Shown here: piece by piece, positions 20,991 through 33,395 of the stretch
Layout of the letters: each line of letters starts with the position of its first letter
How positions within the stretch are numbered: position 1 is the stretch's first letter
NCBI GenBank assembly: GCA_037954325.1
Contig: JBBMNZ010000003.1
Coordinates: forward strand, 24,184,392 to 24,248,391
From: Fistularia commersonii
Taxonomy: Eukaryota; Chordata; Actinopteri; Syngnathiformes; Fistulariidae
Direction of reading: 5' to 3'
DNA: 64,000 nucleotides
Program-made: the position numbers and the translations under genes
The notes under the pieces: model-generated
What the model saw: only the letters and a program-made list of their open reading frames with translations
What the model was told of the DNA's origin: nothing
Database searches by the model: none

Positions 20991-21589
20991 GCAAACTGCC
21001 AAAAAAAAAGTAAAGGGAAAAAACCAGGACACCTTGTGGCAGTGGAAAAGAAACACTCCTCGTTGAGTTGGGAAAGACCATTTCAAAAAAAACAAACAAA
21101 CAAAAAAAAAACCTTCCTGTTCACCTAAAGAGCAAATATCCTAAACCCTCCCCCCCCCTCCCCTGTGCAGTTTTTGGACGGGTAAGGTAACACGATAGGT
21201 TCTCTGTCCACAGGTAAGGAACTCAGGACGTGGTTTGAAATTTTACGGACGTAAATACTGACACGCCACTAAAACCTCCCTTGTGTTTTGCAGGAGCGGC
21301 GCTGGCGGAAGGGCCCTTCCAGATTCCCTAACACTCTGAATTTGTACATTGAGATCTGAGTCGCAGACAAAAGTTGCCTTATTTTCCATCCACGGACGTG
21401 TGTAGCCTGCAGGTGTTGCGCGTTGAGGTAGGAATTCAGAAAGTCTGGTTGTGGTGACGCTTTTGTACCTCAAAGGTCTGGGGTCACCGCTCTGGAGAAA
21501 ATGTTTTTTGTTTTTTCCACCAAACTGTTCTTCCTGTCTAATATCCAGATTTTGAATTTTACATGTATTGTTTGTCTTCGTCCTGCGTT

Positions 21590-21840
21590 CAGGGTCGGTG
21601 GGACTCGCAGCCAATCCCAGCAGCCGAGCGGCGGGGACCGGCAACCTGTCAATCACAGAGCCTCCGTCCATCCATTTGCTCATTCACAAATTAGGACAAT
21701 TCAATGGACCTGCTGACTGTCTTTGGACTGCAGAAGGAAGAAGGGAAACCTGGAGAGAATCCACGCAAGCACTGGGGACCCACGGAGCCACCAGGCTGGA
21801 ACCAGGAGGAGGTGGGACCCCTGACCCCTGACCCCTGCAC
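21590..21840 (+). repeat. LINE-derived dispersed teleost repeat, copy a
   Basis: The segment keeps landmarks of a very common fish repeat resembling the 3' part of L2-type LINEs: CTGCGTTCAGGGTCGG, CCAATCCCAGCAGCC, a CACTCATTCACA-type stretch, GTCTTTGGACTGCAGAAGG and GAGAGAATCCACGCAAGCAC. It is diverged and its ends are uncertain. Confidence 0.55.
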
Positions 21841-24386
21841 TAACATGCTACCAGACATGTGACATTCTTATTATAATGAGGGAACGCTGTTATTTTTGGG
21901 AATATGAAGTCCCTTAATAAGAGCATTTGAAATGAGTGAAAAAAATTGTTAAAAGACGTGTTCCGACCTTTATTGCACAGTCTGTCCTCTTTCTTTTATT
22001 CCAAAGTCCGACTCAAACCTGCTGTGAACTCTTGAGAGCGAGCTTCTGCAAAATTCTACAGGAGGAAGTGTTTGTCCTTTTGCTCACTGAGGAAATTCGG
22101 GAGGAAATTATAAAAATGCTTGCTTGTTATTTTTTTGGGGGGGAAAAAAAACGTCTTTAAAACCTCCATATTTCTGTTTTTCCTCATTTTCCTGTTAATC
22201 TGCTGATTTTAATTCAATTCTAGATTTTTTTTTAATGTGCTGCCTGTACAGGCCAGGGCGCCCCTAGTGGCCACAGCCAGAATGAGTGATTTTCAGCATC
22301 CAAACTTTTTAATTTTATTCTAAATATCTAAAATTGAAGAACTTGGAAACCAAATATGGGTGTCCCGTGTTGTTTTCGGGCATTTTCTATCAAGCTGTGC
22401 GTCCCACCCGCAGGGAAACCCCTCCCGCCCTGTTTGACTCCCCACAAATCCGCTGTCGGAGGACAAATAACCCAATCAGCGTCTGGAGGCCGGAGGTTTC
22501 CGGGGCCTCCTTCGGTGCCTGTCAGGCTTTGCAGGGATAATTGTGAGAAATCAGATTTGCTTTTATACAATATCTGCTGTTTATCAGCCCCCCCGTCCAA
22601 CCCCAAATATCCTTTCCCCTCATCCCTCCCTCAGTATGGGAGAGCGAACGCCCCGCCTCCTCATTTACCTCCCGCGGCGGCGCCAGGCTCTCCTCAGAAC
22701 TTCACCTGCGATCAGATATGTCGATGCCGCAGCTCAAATCCGTTTAGAAGGGTCTGCGGCGAAGGGGCCGACAGAGGGTGCGGGCCGGCGGGGCGGCGGT
22801 CTGACCACCAGCACGCCGCGTCCACCTCGGTTTGCACGTCCTCGCCGCTGCGTGAGCTCGGCAAAACCGGTTTAAGTTTTCCCCGTCATCCATTTCAGAA
22901 TTCCGACCCTCTGATTTGTGTCAACGAGACAAATGGCGCCGCGTCCTAACACTCTTGATTTTACCCTCTTTTTTTTTTTTTTTTTTTTTTCTTGCCCTCG
23001 GAGAACTTGGAAGGCATGTTCCGCGGCGGGGATTCCGCCGCTCGCGCTTTTTGTTTGCCGGGTAAATTGTTTGAAAAACGACGGGGTTTTTCTCGCCGAG
23101 GCCCCTCCGGGGACCCCGTAAGTCGGTCATATAGACACGGAACAACTAGGAAAATGCATAACATTACACACTGACAGTTTAATTATTCAGCTCTCGCTGT
23201 ATTTCCACGGAAAATAAAATGAAACACTGCGCACCAAACAATCCCTTTTACAAATGAACCAATTTGGCAAAATAAAGCAGAGTCAATCCGTCCAAAGGCC
23301 GCGGTCGGTTCATTTCTGTCCACTTTATCTATTTTCGTCGATAACGGAGGGCAAGGTGTGTCCGTTCTCGGATCACCGGTGACCCTCCCCGCCCCCACGC
23401 ACCCCGAACGCCCCCCTGCCCCCGCAGCTTCATGCTTTCATGGGCCTCGCCCCCATTGCTTCAGTGCCCCCTCTGTAAAAGCCATGAATATTTGATGTGA
23501 TCGCGGGCCTCCATAAGCAAATTTCACTCCCCGGCAAGTTGAGCCAAAGCATGATTAATTTAGTATTTATACCACCGCCAACCCTTTAAACAACCTCCCC
23601 CCCCACACACACACACACACACCCCGAACGTCACCAACCCGACCACAAAGCAAGTATCGGGAAAAGAAGCAGCTTCTACATCATAATCACCGTTCAGGAT
23701 CATTTGAGTTCTGGGACGTCTTTTTTTTCCTCCCGTTTATTGTAAATAAGGACTCAGGAGCCGCAGCCCTTCCGCCTGGACGCCGCCGATTCTGGCCCAG
23801 AAAGGCGCTGACCCCGGATCCCCCCGCCAGCAGGTCGGCACCGGTAATAAATCAAGACGGCGGCAGGTCGCGGTTTCGCGAGATGGTTCTTGGGAACACG
23901 TTTCCAGCTCATCACTAATATCCGCATCGGTCCGTCGTCCCGGCCCGCCGTCCTCCTCCTGCCAGGAAACTGACAAAATGTTTAATTGCTGCTTTCGTTC
24001 TGGAAGTCTCCGATCGCCTCGCTTGTTTACCGAAAAATTTCCCACCTTTCCACAAGAAACCTAATCGGATCTAGATCCGTTTCTATCTTTTCACTCAGAA
24101 AAATCCCGATCTTAAAGTCCTTAATTCCAGCTGCTGCCACCAGGTGTTCATTCATAACTGTCAAATAAACTGGAAAGTGACTCTTCTATTTGAACAAAAC
24201 GCTTCAGAATGAAGTGCAATTTCACTCTTTATTTATTTTCTGGTGTTTCAGTTTCATAGGTGCTGTAACGCGTTTATAACTGTGTCATTACAATGTTATT
24301 ATTTCCAAAGGAGATCAAATTTTAATTGCTCTCAACGCTGTTCGGTTTTGTCATCTGTAGAGCTACATCATACCTTACCAACTCCT

Positions 24387-24389
<3 letters not shown>

Positions 24390-24417
<28 letters not shown>

Positions 24418-24434
24418 GGCATTAAAGTTTTATT
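24390..24434 (-). other. poly-T run next to a minus-strand AATAAA (retroposition-like 3' end)
   Basis: Read on the minus strand, AATAAA (24434-24429) is followed about 11 bases later by a run of 28 A (24417-24390). That is the layout of a reverse-transcribed polyadenylated RNA. The minus-strand sequence upstream (24435-24850) is GC-rich with no parent gene recognised. Confidence 0.3.
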
Positions 24435-25824
24435 TTGAAAAATATCCCCTGCAGCTACAACGGCGCAGACAGTTTTCCCGTCGTCGCTCACAGCCGGCGT
24501 TCAGGCGTGTCACGGAGTAAAAAAAAAAAAAAAGCCGCAGGTTTACTAGTGACACAGTTGACAGCTGCTCTTCGCGCCGTCCCCGCGAGGCTTCGTGCAC
24601 GAAACCCCGAGCAGCTGAGCGGAACTCGGCCTGTCTGTTTGCCTCAGCGTCAGCCGGCTCGCGCCGAACCCGCTGATGAGACTCTGGCGAAACATGGCGG
24701 ATGTTTTTATCTTTTAAATTTCTTTTAGCCGAGCGTCCGACGGAGGTCAGCGCATTTTCCCCCTGAAACACTTCCTTACTCCCGCGGAATCTTGGAAGTG
24801 TCCCGTCCATTTCGGATTACACTTCTTCTCTTGACATCTCTTTCCCACAAGGCGGCGCGCAGACAGTGACGCTTTGGTAAAATCGACCTGTAGTTGTGTC
24901 CGTCGGTTTTTATAATATCGCGTTTTCAGCGGCGAGGTTCCTCTCGAGCTCGTCGGGCGGCGAGATTACAAGACAAACCTCTCCAAACCGCGTCTTCGGG
25001 ATGCTTGATCTCCTTCCTGCCTGGAGGGACCGGTGCGTTTCCCGCGCCGCATCGTTGAAAATGCGATTAGGGCCACGCGCTAACATGGTCACCGCACGGT
25101 TCAACTTCATTAAGGATGATCTCTGCGCCGACGGAGCCGAACCCCCTCCCTCTTAGGCTCCGCCCCCTCCGTCATTGATCGGCGCAGTGATTTGCGGCAT
25201 GTAATCCGATGCGCCGTGACAGGTTGTAACCGAAGTTAAAGACGGCAATTTAATTATGTGTCAGAGGTCACATTAAACCCTGACCTCTTGACCCCTCGGC
25301 CCGCGTTATCGTTGGGATCGAGCGCGGATAATGGGCGCGGTCGCCGGGAGTTTGGGGATTTCTGGAATTTTTCAGGGAAGCCTAAAGGGTTTTCCGCGTC
25401 AGCGTGCGAAGCGTTTAAGGGTGTCATTAACGGATGCCGCGTCCTTCGCGTCTTCCTGGAAATCGCTCCTGTCGCGGCTGATGGGTGAGCTCATCCCGCT
25501 GAGAAATGAGGCGGATGCATTATTCAGAGCGAGCGCTGGAATCCTGATTAAAAGACCTCCGAAGTACGTCGCACTTTTAATGGCGCTAGAACCTCAAATC
25601 GGTCAGAGCCGTCCCGGACGCCGCTCTCAGGCTGACAGGAGCCTCGCAGGAAACCGCCGTCCCGGAGGGACGAAAAAGGAGGAAAACGTTTAAAGCGAAG
25701 GCTCCGGAGTGTCAGAGGAAACAGGTCTAAACACAGCTCTGGTCCTTGTATACGTGGTCGTCATGGCAACAGGAATTTTGTCGTTCATCGGAATTTCCGC
25801 TCCCGTCTGAGTGGCTTATTCTTT

Positions 25825-27075
25825 GTATATTTTTTATAATTATACTTCTGATTATTTTTCAACGTTTTTTTTTTGCTTAAGAGAATTGTACAGATTTTTT
25901 GAAGTAATTAATAGTGTCATATAAATTCACTACATTAAAAATTTACAAAAGAATTCAGTAGGTAAAGTTGTTGATTTTCTAAACTTTGAAGAAAGAAAAC
26001 CTGTTTTTTTCTTTATGTATTTCAATAACAACAGTTTGATATGTTATGATTTAATGCATATCTTTACTAAATGACAGCACATTACACGCTGTGCATTGTA
26101 CTATATTACTTAACCAAAATCATTATTCAGCATTAATCATAATTCAGTCATCATTCACACATGTCATTTCTTAATTCCGTCATCTATTTTTCTTTATCTG
26201 TTGTTTACTCCATTCTCCAAATTATCCAATTTTTCCCTTGTTTGTTTTTGGATTTTTTTCATCCTGTTATTTATTTTTATCTTTGCTGGTGGTGTTGTTC
26301 CTTGTTCTATTTGTTTCTTCTATTTCATATTTATATTCATATTTATTGATATGGTTATTGTTGCACTGCTGTTGTGAATTTTTCCGATGGAGATCTAAAA
26401 TACCACTTTTAGTAGTAGTATTTTATACAATTCAAAGGAGTATAGTCATTTGTAGATAAGCCAAAATGTACACATTTATGAAATTATTTCACATATGACT
26501 ACATCTGTGTGGAATACTTATACATAACTTCTATAACTATACGATTGTAATCAATCATTCTTTATTCTGAAAATGAAAAAAACTTATTTATATATCAAAT
26601 AAAAAATCTTAAATTCAGAGAAATTATAATCAAATATAATAAATTATTTATAATTATATAATAACTATTCATAGTTTTATATACTTTTTAAATATAACTA
26701 TTCAGATTAAAAACATCAATGTGTTGGTTTTTATTTTAATCATATACAAAAATGCAAACTTTGATGTATTAATATCAATATATATGAATATATGAGAGAC
26801 ATACCTATAAAACAAAACATACTCATAAAAAAATAGACAATTCATGTAATTATAAAGGTTCGATATTTCTTAACATTCATATACAGATGACATATAGAAT
26901 AAAAATGTAGAAACAGAAGAAATACACAACTCTTATTGTTATGAGGGTATGAAGAATTATACATTATATTCAATTTAATCATATTCACAAATATGCACAA
27001 TATATACAGTATGTTTTTTAGATTATACTATACAAACTAAAGATATGAAAAATAATCACATATTCTCAAACATAT
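25825..27075. repeat. AT-rich island
   Basis: About 1.25 kb of strongly AT-rich, CpG-free sequence, with long stretches of A/T runs and ATA/TAT words, sits between CpG-bearing flanks. Boundaries are sharp at about 25825 and 27080. No internal repeat unit was seen. Confidence 0.5.
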
Positions 27076-27079
27076 TTTT

Positions 27080-29082
27080 CATTTCATGACATCATCGTGT
27101 CGATACGGACCTTCGGTCTCAGAGAGGCGAGGACCCGAGACCGCGATGACCGACGTCACGGCGTGGAAATTTGCGATTGGCCCTCCGTTTGCAACGAGCC
27201 TAAATAGTTGTTCAGTTTTAATGCGCGGGGATGCGACTCCTTCACGGCTCCGTGACTGAGAACCGCGTCCTGAGGCCTCCGTGTCCTGTTCTGTTATCGG
27301 CCCCGCGGGTGCCAGGGGCCGCTAACGTTTCTACAGCCAGCCACGTATGCAAATTACACGGCAATTGCAGATATACAAATATGTACCCACGGTCCGTGCA
27401 GCCTAATGGTCACCCCCACCCCCCAAACACACACACACACACACACACACAACCCCTGCTCGGCTCAATGGCTCATTTAGATATCGGCGCACTTTATTGT
27501 GTGAATAAGTCACGCCCGGCTTGTTATGACCCTCCAGGTTCCTGTTTCTGCTGTGTAGCTGAGATGTGTGGAGCTCAATTAGGCTGCCTGGCTGGCAGAG
27601 TTAACCCTTTCCTCCCCACTCCCACTCCCACTCCCACTCCAACCCCCATCCTGCACATCCAGGGTGCAGGTACAGTACGATGGGGGGGGGGGCTTCCAAG
27701 CAGGGATCAAAAGATCAATCCTAATACAGTGCTACCAAGCTGACCCCTCAGACGTAATAAAGGCGCCATCTTTCACCCCCGCGGGGCCGATTAAGATCCC
27801 CTCCATCCAGCCGTCTCCCCCGATCCCACCCCACCAACAAAACCTGCTATCTTTAAATTAGCTGACTCGCTCGCCCTGCAGGTAATTGCATTAGTTTATC
27901 AATGTTCAACACAATTTATTACTCGCCCTGCCACTCCCGGTGTTAATGTGCACGGTGACATTCCTCGGGAGAGGAAGGTCTTTGTGTTTTAGTACACGTG
28001 TGTGTGTGTGTGTGTAAATGTAAACACACTCACGTGGAGGAGTGAAATGGTATTTTATTGGACTGAAAAACCAGAGACTTATATCTGCATCTCTGCAGCC
28101 GATTGGTGGGGGGAAGAAAAAAAAAAAAATCAAAACTTGTAATCTATAGGCGACCCTGCCTCGGCTGCCTTCAGACGAATCAGACGATTCAGAGGAATCA
28201 CATGAATCAAACGAATCAGATGAATCATTTCTCGGTGATCGTTACGTCCCCGGAACGTCTTTTCAAACTTTTCTCATCCCTGACAGCAGCCTCATATGCA
28301 TTAATAAGTGCCTGAACCAGATTTCATGATGTCTGTGTCTGAGTTCTCTGGCCCTCACATCTGTATGCATTATGGATCTGTCTGAGGGTAACACACACAC
28401 ACACACACACACATACACACATGCACGGCTCTTATTTCTGCTTCCCGGTGTCATTACTCCTCGCCCCTCAGATGGATTATAGCCTGCTGTGCAACATGTA
28501 GATGAGCGCTGCTCCTCTCATTGCCTTATGGCCATCAGCCGTTTGCATATTTACTGCCAATGAATCACGGCGTTGCAGGAAAAAAAAAAAAATCCACGGC
28601 TACGTCGCCCGAACCCCCTCCTACCGTCGTTGTCGCCCGGTTTTCGCTTATTTTCCTTCAGCAGGCTCTCTCTCTCTCTCTCTTTCTCGGGTTCTTTCAT
28701 TTTCCCAGTCTTTCCCTGCGCCTTGAACCCTCACCACCACCACCACCACCACCTCCCCTTCCCGGCTGCTTAATTAAAACATGTATTATTAATCCGTCCG
28801 TATCTCTGTCCATCCCTCTTCTCCCTCCGTTCGTATGACTGCTACATTATGTGTAAATTGTTTCGCTGTAATTCCCTTTTAATGTCTTGCTTGTAATCAC
28901 TATTTGTGTGTGCGTGGAAGTGGAGGTGACCCAGATCCCGGGCCTTCTTTTCTTTTCCTTCATTTTTCTGTGACTCTGTGCCGTTTCGTCCTGCAAGACG
29001 AGGGTTTGCAGATTAATGACAAGAAACCAGTCAGATGCTGTGTGGCGGATGTCTTTGCTAACCGCTGTGGTCGATGGGGATT
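27080..29082. other. intergenic sequence with conserved-noncoding character
   Basis: No gene. The stretches about 27460-27620 and 27850-27960 (e.g. TGCAGGTAATTGCATTAG, CTCAATTAGGCTGCC) are repeat-free, of balanced composition and contain homeodomain-type AATTA words, as many vertebrate conserved noncoding elements do. CA/TG microsatellites lie at about 27427-27451, 28000-28014 and 28391-28413. Conservation itself was not tested. Confidence 0.3.
28177..28229. repeat. 9-bp minisatellite based on GAATCA
   Basis: Six consecutive 9-base units start GAATCA or GATTCA (GAATCAGAC, GATTCAGAG, GAATCACAT, GAATCAAAC, GAATCAGAT, GAATCATTT). No function is evident. Confidence 0.75.
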
Positions 29083-30217
29083 AAAACAGCTGGTTAGTTA
29101 GGTAGTTGGTCATCTGTAAACTAAACTCGTACCCAACTGCAAGATCGCTGGGATTTACTTTAACATCTTTTTCCAAGGGTAGTTTAATCACAGATTATTA
29201 AACATTCCCCTTGCTTGCTTGTGTTTTTTTTTTTTTTTTTTTTGGTATTTATTCACGAGCTGGTTCATCCAAATGAGAGAACAAAGAAAAGTTTTTTCCC
29301 AAAATATTCCATTTGATGTTACCAATTCAGAAAATATTCAGATAAATAAAAAAACATTGAATAACAAAGAAATAGATAAAGCAAAAAACAAAAAAACAGC
29401 TAGTCAGCTTGGTTCCTGTAAACTTAACTTATAGCCAACTGCAAGCCTGCTGGGATTGTCATTAAAATTCACTTAGTAGGCTCACTATTTATTCTTTCCT
29501 GATCCAATGGTCATTTAATCCCAAATTAGAAAACATTCCCCTCGCTCGTCTGATTCCTTCTGTCTTATTTAGTCATTTATTTTTGGTATTTATCCTTTTG
29601 CCAGTAAGTCTGAATGATAAAACATTGAAAACATTTTTTTCCCCAAAATATCCAAATTGATTTTACAAATCCAGAAAATATTCAAAAAAATAATAATAAA
29701 ACAATAAAAAAACAAATACCAAATAAAAAAAATAAAGCAAAAAACAGCGAGTTAGTTGGTTTTCTGTAAACTCAATTTACACTAAACTGCACGCCTGTTG
29801 GGATTTCCTTTAAAATTCACTGAGAAAGCTTTCCTTTTCAAATGGTCATTTCATTTCGGATTATTAACGATTCCCCTCAGTCGTCTGATAACGTAATGGT
29901 GTTATTGATTTATTTTTGGTATTTATCCATTTGCTGGTTCGTCTAAATGCAGAACAAAGAAAAAAACTGGGTTGTCCCAAAATATTCCAATTGATGACAC
30001 CAATCCAGAAAATATTCAAGAAAATAAAAAAATTAAACAATAAATAAAAAAATAACAAAGAAATTAATAAATAAAAACAGCGACTTAGTTTGTCCCCTGT
30101 AATCTGAATTTACAACTGCAAGCCTGCTGGGATCTTCTTTTATTTATTTATTAATTTATTTTATTTTGAAATTTGCATTATTTCTTGATTTTTACTTTTT
30201 TATTTAATTTATTTCTC
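29083..30217. repeat. large-unit tandem array (about 310-350 bp units, three plus a partial)
   Basis: The same series of landmarks recurs: AACAGC with a TTAGTTGG-like stretch, then CTGTAAACT, AACTGCAAGCCTGCTGGGAT, a TGGTCATTT-type stretch, ATTCCCCT, TTTTTGGTATTTATCC, CCCAAAATATTCCA and CCAGAAAATATTCA, followed by A-rich sequence. The CAGC anchors end at 29090, 29400, 29748 and 30081, giving periods of 310, 348 and 333. Units are clearly diverged, so the array is old. The fourth unit breaks off in AT-rich sequence just before the second RTE element. Confidence 0.85.
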
Positions 30218-30235
30218 TAATTAATTTTCGTATTC
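30218..30235. repeat. target-site duplication, left copy (18 bp)
   Basis: TAATTAATTTTCGTATTC directly precedes the TTC-repeat end of the second LINE; an identical copy is at 33422-33439. Confidence 0.9.
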
Positions 30236-30268
30236 TTCTTCTTCTTCTTCTTCTTTCGGCTTTTCCCG

Positions 30269-33200
30269 TTAGGGGTCGCCACAGCGAGTCAACTTTCTCC
30301 ATCTAACCCTATTCTCTGTATCTTCCTCTCTCACACCAGCTACTTTCATATCCTCTCTCACTACGTCCATAAATCTTCTCTTTGGTCTTCCTCGAGACCT
30401 CTTGCCTGGCAGCTCCAATTCCAGCATCCGTCTACCAATATATTCACTATCTCTTCTCTGTACATGACCGAACCATCTCAGTCTGGCTTCTCTGACCTTC
30501 TCTCCAAAACATCGAACATGTGCCGTCCCTCTGATAGATTCATTCCTGATCCTATCCATCCTGGTCACTCCCAAAGAGAACCTCAACATCTTCATCTCTG
30601 CAACCTCTAGTTCTGCCTGCTGTCTTTTGGTCATTGGAACAGTTTCTAGTCCATACATCATCGCTGGTCTCACCACTGTCTTGTACACCTTTCCTTTTAT
30701 TCTGGCCGATAGTCTTCTATCACATAGTACCCCTGACGCTTTTCTCCACCCATTCCAACCTGCTTGGACCCGTCTCTTCACCTCTTTTCCGCACTCTCCG
30801 TTGCTCTGGACTGTTGACCCTAAGTACCTGAAATCCTCCAGCTTCTTGATCTCCATTCCCTGTAGCCTCACCGCTCCACCCGAGTTCCTCTCATTCACAC
30901 ACATATATTCTGTCTTGCTGCGACTAACTTTCATTCCTCTCCTTTCCAGAGCATACCTCCACCTCTCTAGATTTTCCTCTACCTGTTGTCTGCTCTCACT
31001 ACAGATCACAATGTCATCCGCAAACATCATGGTCCATGGGGATTCCTGTCTAACCTCATCTGTCAGCCTATCCATCACCATTGCGAACAAGAAGGGGCTC
31101 AGTGCTGATCCCTGATGGAGTCCCACCTCCACCTTGAACTTCTCTGTTACCCCTACAGCACACCGTACCAGTGTCTCACAGCTAGCATACATGTCCTGCA
31201 CCAGTCCAACATACTTCTCTGCCACTCCAGACTTCCTCATACAATACCAGAGCTCCTCTCTTGGCACCCTGTCATATGCTTTTTCTAGGTCTACAAAAAC
31301 GCAGTGCAACTCCCTCTGGCCTTCTCTGTACTTTTCTATTAGCATTCTCAACGCAAATACTGCATCTGTAGTACTCTTCCTAGGCATGAAGCCATACTGC
31401 TGTTCACAAATGCTGACTTCTGCTCTCAGTCTAGTTTCCACTACTCTTTCCCATAACTTCATTGTATGGCTCATCAACTTTATCCCTCTGTAGTTGCCAC
31501 AATTCTGCACATCCCCTTTATTCTTAAAAATAGGCACCATCACACTTTGTCTCCATTCTTCAGGCATCTTCTCACTCTCTAAGATCCTGTTGAATAATCT
31601 AGTCAGAAAATCTACCGCTGCCTCTCCTAGACACTTCCACACCTCCACAGGTATATCATCAGGACCAACTGCTTTTCCACTCTTCATCCTCTTCAATGCC
31701 TTCCTCACTTCACTTTTACTAATTTTTGCTACTTTGTGGTCTATAATAGTCACCTCTTCTACCCTTGCCTCTCTTTCATTTTCCACATTCATCAGTTCTT
31801 CAAAGTACTCTTTCCATCTTCCCATCACTCTTCTAGCATCTGTCAATACATTTCCCTCTCTGTCCTTTATCACCCGGACCTGTTGTACATCCTTTGCATC
31901 TTTATCTCTCTGTTTCGCCAACCTGTATAGATCATTCTCACCCTCCTTACTATCCAACCGAGCATACAAGTCATCATAAGCCCTTTGTTTTGCCTTTGCT
32001 ACCTCTATCTTTACCTTTCGCCGCACCTCCCTGAACTCCTGTCTGTTCTCTTCAGTCCTCTCAGTATCCCACTTCTTCTTCGCTAACCGCTTTCTCTGTA
32101 TACACTCCTGCACTTCCTCATTCCACCACCAAGTCTCCTTATCTACTTTCCTTCCAGATGACACACCAAGTACTCTTTTACCTGTCTCCCTGATAACACT
32201 AGCTGTAGTTGTCCAATCATCTGGAAGCTCACCCTGACCACCCAGACCCTTTCTCAACTCCTCCCTGAAAACCATGCAACACTCCTCCCTTTTCAGCTTC
32301 CACCATTTTGTCCTCTGCTCTGCCTTTGTCCTCTTCATCTTCCTTGTCACCAGAGTCATCCTACAAACCACCATCCTATGCTGTCTGGCTACACTCTCAC
32401 CTACAACTACTTTGCAGTCACTAATCTCTTTCAGGTTACCTCGTCTATACAAGATGTAGTCTACCTGCGTGCTCCTACCTCCGCTCTTATAAGTTACCCT
32501 ATGTTCCTGTTTTTTCTGGAAAAAGGTGTTCACTACAGCCATTTCCATCCTTTTTGCAAAATCTACCACCATCTGTCCCTCTGCATTCCTATCCTGGATA
32601 CCAAATCTGCCCATCACTTCTTCATCCCCTCTATTGCCTTCACCAACATGTCCATTGAAGTCTGCACCAATGACCACTCTCTCATTTCTGGGAATATTCT
32701 GCATCACTTCATCTAACTCATTCCAGAACTTCTCCTTCTCTTCAGATTCACATCCCACCTGCGGGGCATAGCCACTAACAACATTGAGCATCACACCTTC
32801 GATTTCCAGTTTCAGACTCATAAGTCTATCTGACATTCTTTTCACCTCTAGGACGTTCCTAACAAACTCCTCCTTCAAGATAACTCCTACTCCATTTCTC
32901 TTCTTGTCAGTACCATAATAGTACAACTTAAAGCCTGCTCCTAAGCTTCTAGCCTTACTACCTTTCCACCTGGTCTCCTGGACACACAGTATATCCACCT
33001 TCCTTCTCTGCATCATGTCGACCAGCTCTCTACCTTTTCCTGTCATAGTCCCAACATTCAAAGTCCCTACTCTCAGTCCCAGACTCTTTCCCTTCCTCCT
33101 CTCTCTCTGCTTCCGAACACGCACTCCACCTCTTCTTCTTGTTCTTGTTCTTCGACCCACAGTAGCCCAATTTCCATTAGTACCCTGTAGGTCATCAGTA

Positions 33201-33325
33201 CCAATGGCGGTCGTTGTTAACCCGGTCCGCGACCGATCCGGTATGGTATAGTTTTGGTTGTCTCGCATATTTGGTTTTGGCAAAAGTTTTACGCCGGATG
33301 CCCTTCCTGACGCAACCCTCTGCAT
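30269..33325 (-). CDS. RTE retrotransposon endonuclease/reverse transcriptase polyprotein, copy 2 (1018 aa)
   Basis: Intact frame with the same endonuclease motifs (N90, E117, Y186, D222/N224, D289, H316) and reverse transcriptase motifs (D679, FADD at 768-771) as copy 1. It differs from copy 1 at three residues: I528 for V, A863 for V and P897 for T. None is in a catalytic motif; 528 lies just before the reverse transcriptase and 863 and 897 are in the C-terminal domain. Two coding-competent copies within 22 kb imply that the source family is, or was very recently, mobile. Confidence 0.93.
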   Translation of the reverse strand: MQRVASGRASGVKLLPKPNMRDNQNYTIPDRSRTGLTTTAIGTDDLQGTNGNWATVGRRTRTRRRGGVRVRKQRERRKGKSLGLRVGTLNVGTMTGKGRELVDMMQRRKVDILCVQETRWKGSKARSLGAGFKLYYYGTDKKRNGVGVILKEEFVRNVLEVKRMSDRLMSLKLEIEGVMLNVVSGYAPQVGCESEEKEKFWNELDEVMQNIPRNERVVIGADFNGHVGEGNRGDEEVMGRFGIQDRNAEGQMVVDFAKRMEMAVVNTFFQKKQEHRVTYKSGGRSTQVDYILYRRGNLKEISDCKVVVGESVARQHRMVVCRMTLVTRKMKRTKAEQRTKWWKLKREECCMVFREELRKGLGGQGELPDDWTTTASVIRETGKRVLGVSSGRKVDKETWWWNEEVQECIQRKRLAKKKWDTERTEENRQEFREVRRKVKIEVAKAKQRAYDDLYARLDSKEGENDLYRLAKQRDKDAKDVQQVRVIKDREGNVLTDARRVMGRWKEYFEELMNVENEREARVEEVTIIDHKVAKISKSEVRKALKRMKSGKAVGPDDIPVEVWKCLGEAAVDFLTRLFNRILESEKMPEEWRQSVMVPIFKNKGDVQNCGNYRGIKLMSHTMKLWERVVETRLRAEVSICEQQYGFMPRKSTTDAVFALRMLIEKYREGQRELHCVFVDLEKAYDRVPREELWYCMRKSGVAEKYVGLVQDMYASCETLVRCAVGVTEKFKVEVGLHQGSALSPFLFAMVMDRLTDEVRQESPWTMMFADDIVICSESRQQVEENLERWRYALERRGMKVSRSKTEYMCVNERNSGGAVRLQGMEIKKLEDFRYLGSTVQSNGECGKEVKRRVQAGWNGWRKASGVLCDRRLSARIKGKVYKTVVRPAMMYGLETVPMTKRQQAELEVAEMKMLRFSLGVTRMDRIRNESIRGTAHVRCFGEKVREARLRWFGHVQRRDSEYIGRRMLELELPGKRSRGRPKRRFMDVVREDMKVAGVREEDTENRVRWRKLTRCGDP

Positions 33326-33395
33326 TTATCCGGGCTTGGGACCGGCACAGGGAGACACTGCTCCGTGCCCCCCCAAGGCAGGCTTGGAGAGGCAC
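33195..33395 (-). CDS. small upstream overlapping ORF in RTE copy 2 (66 aa)
   Basis: The same 66-residue frame as in copy 1, with identical translation, opening in the 5' UTR and ending inside the main ORF in another frame. With copies this young, identity says little about selection. Confidence 0.35.
   Translation of the reverse strand: MPLQACLGGARSSVSLCRSQARINAEGCVRKGIRRKTFAKTKYARQPKLYHTGSVADRVNNDRHWY

Larger units (their letters stand above)
20991..25800. other. gene-poor flank downstream of rbm26
   Basis: No supported coding gene. It holds a LINE-derived repeat (21590-21840), a T-run with retroposition-like context (24390-24434), and GC-rich blocks at about 22640-22870 and 24560-25250. 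A low-repeat stretch at about 23440-23590 has the look of a conserved noncoding element (ATTAATTTAGTATTTATACC, TTTGATGTGATCGCGGGCC). Longer open frames here have no recognisable domains and sit in CpG-rich sequence, where stop codons are scarce. Confidence 0.5.

Noticed and set aside
21183..21360. Possible alternative last exon of rbm26 (splice-like CAG near 21294)
   Set aside because: It lies after a good polyadenylation signal, and the family's C-terminus is already complete in exon 22.
22356..22949. A 197-residue + strand frame
   Set aside because: Lies in CpG-rich sequence with overlapping frames on both strands, low-complexity translation and no domain; chance in GC-rich DNA is more likely.
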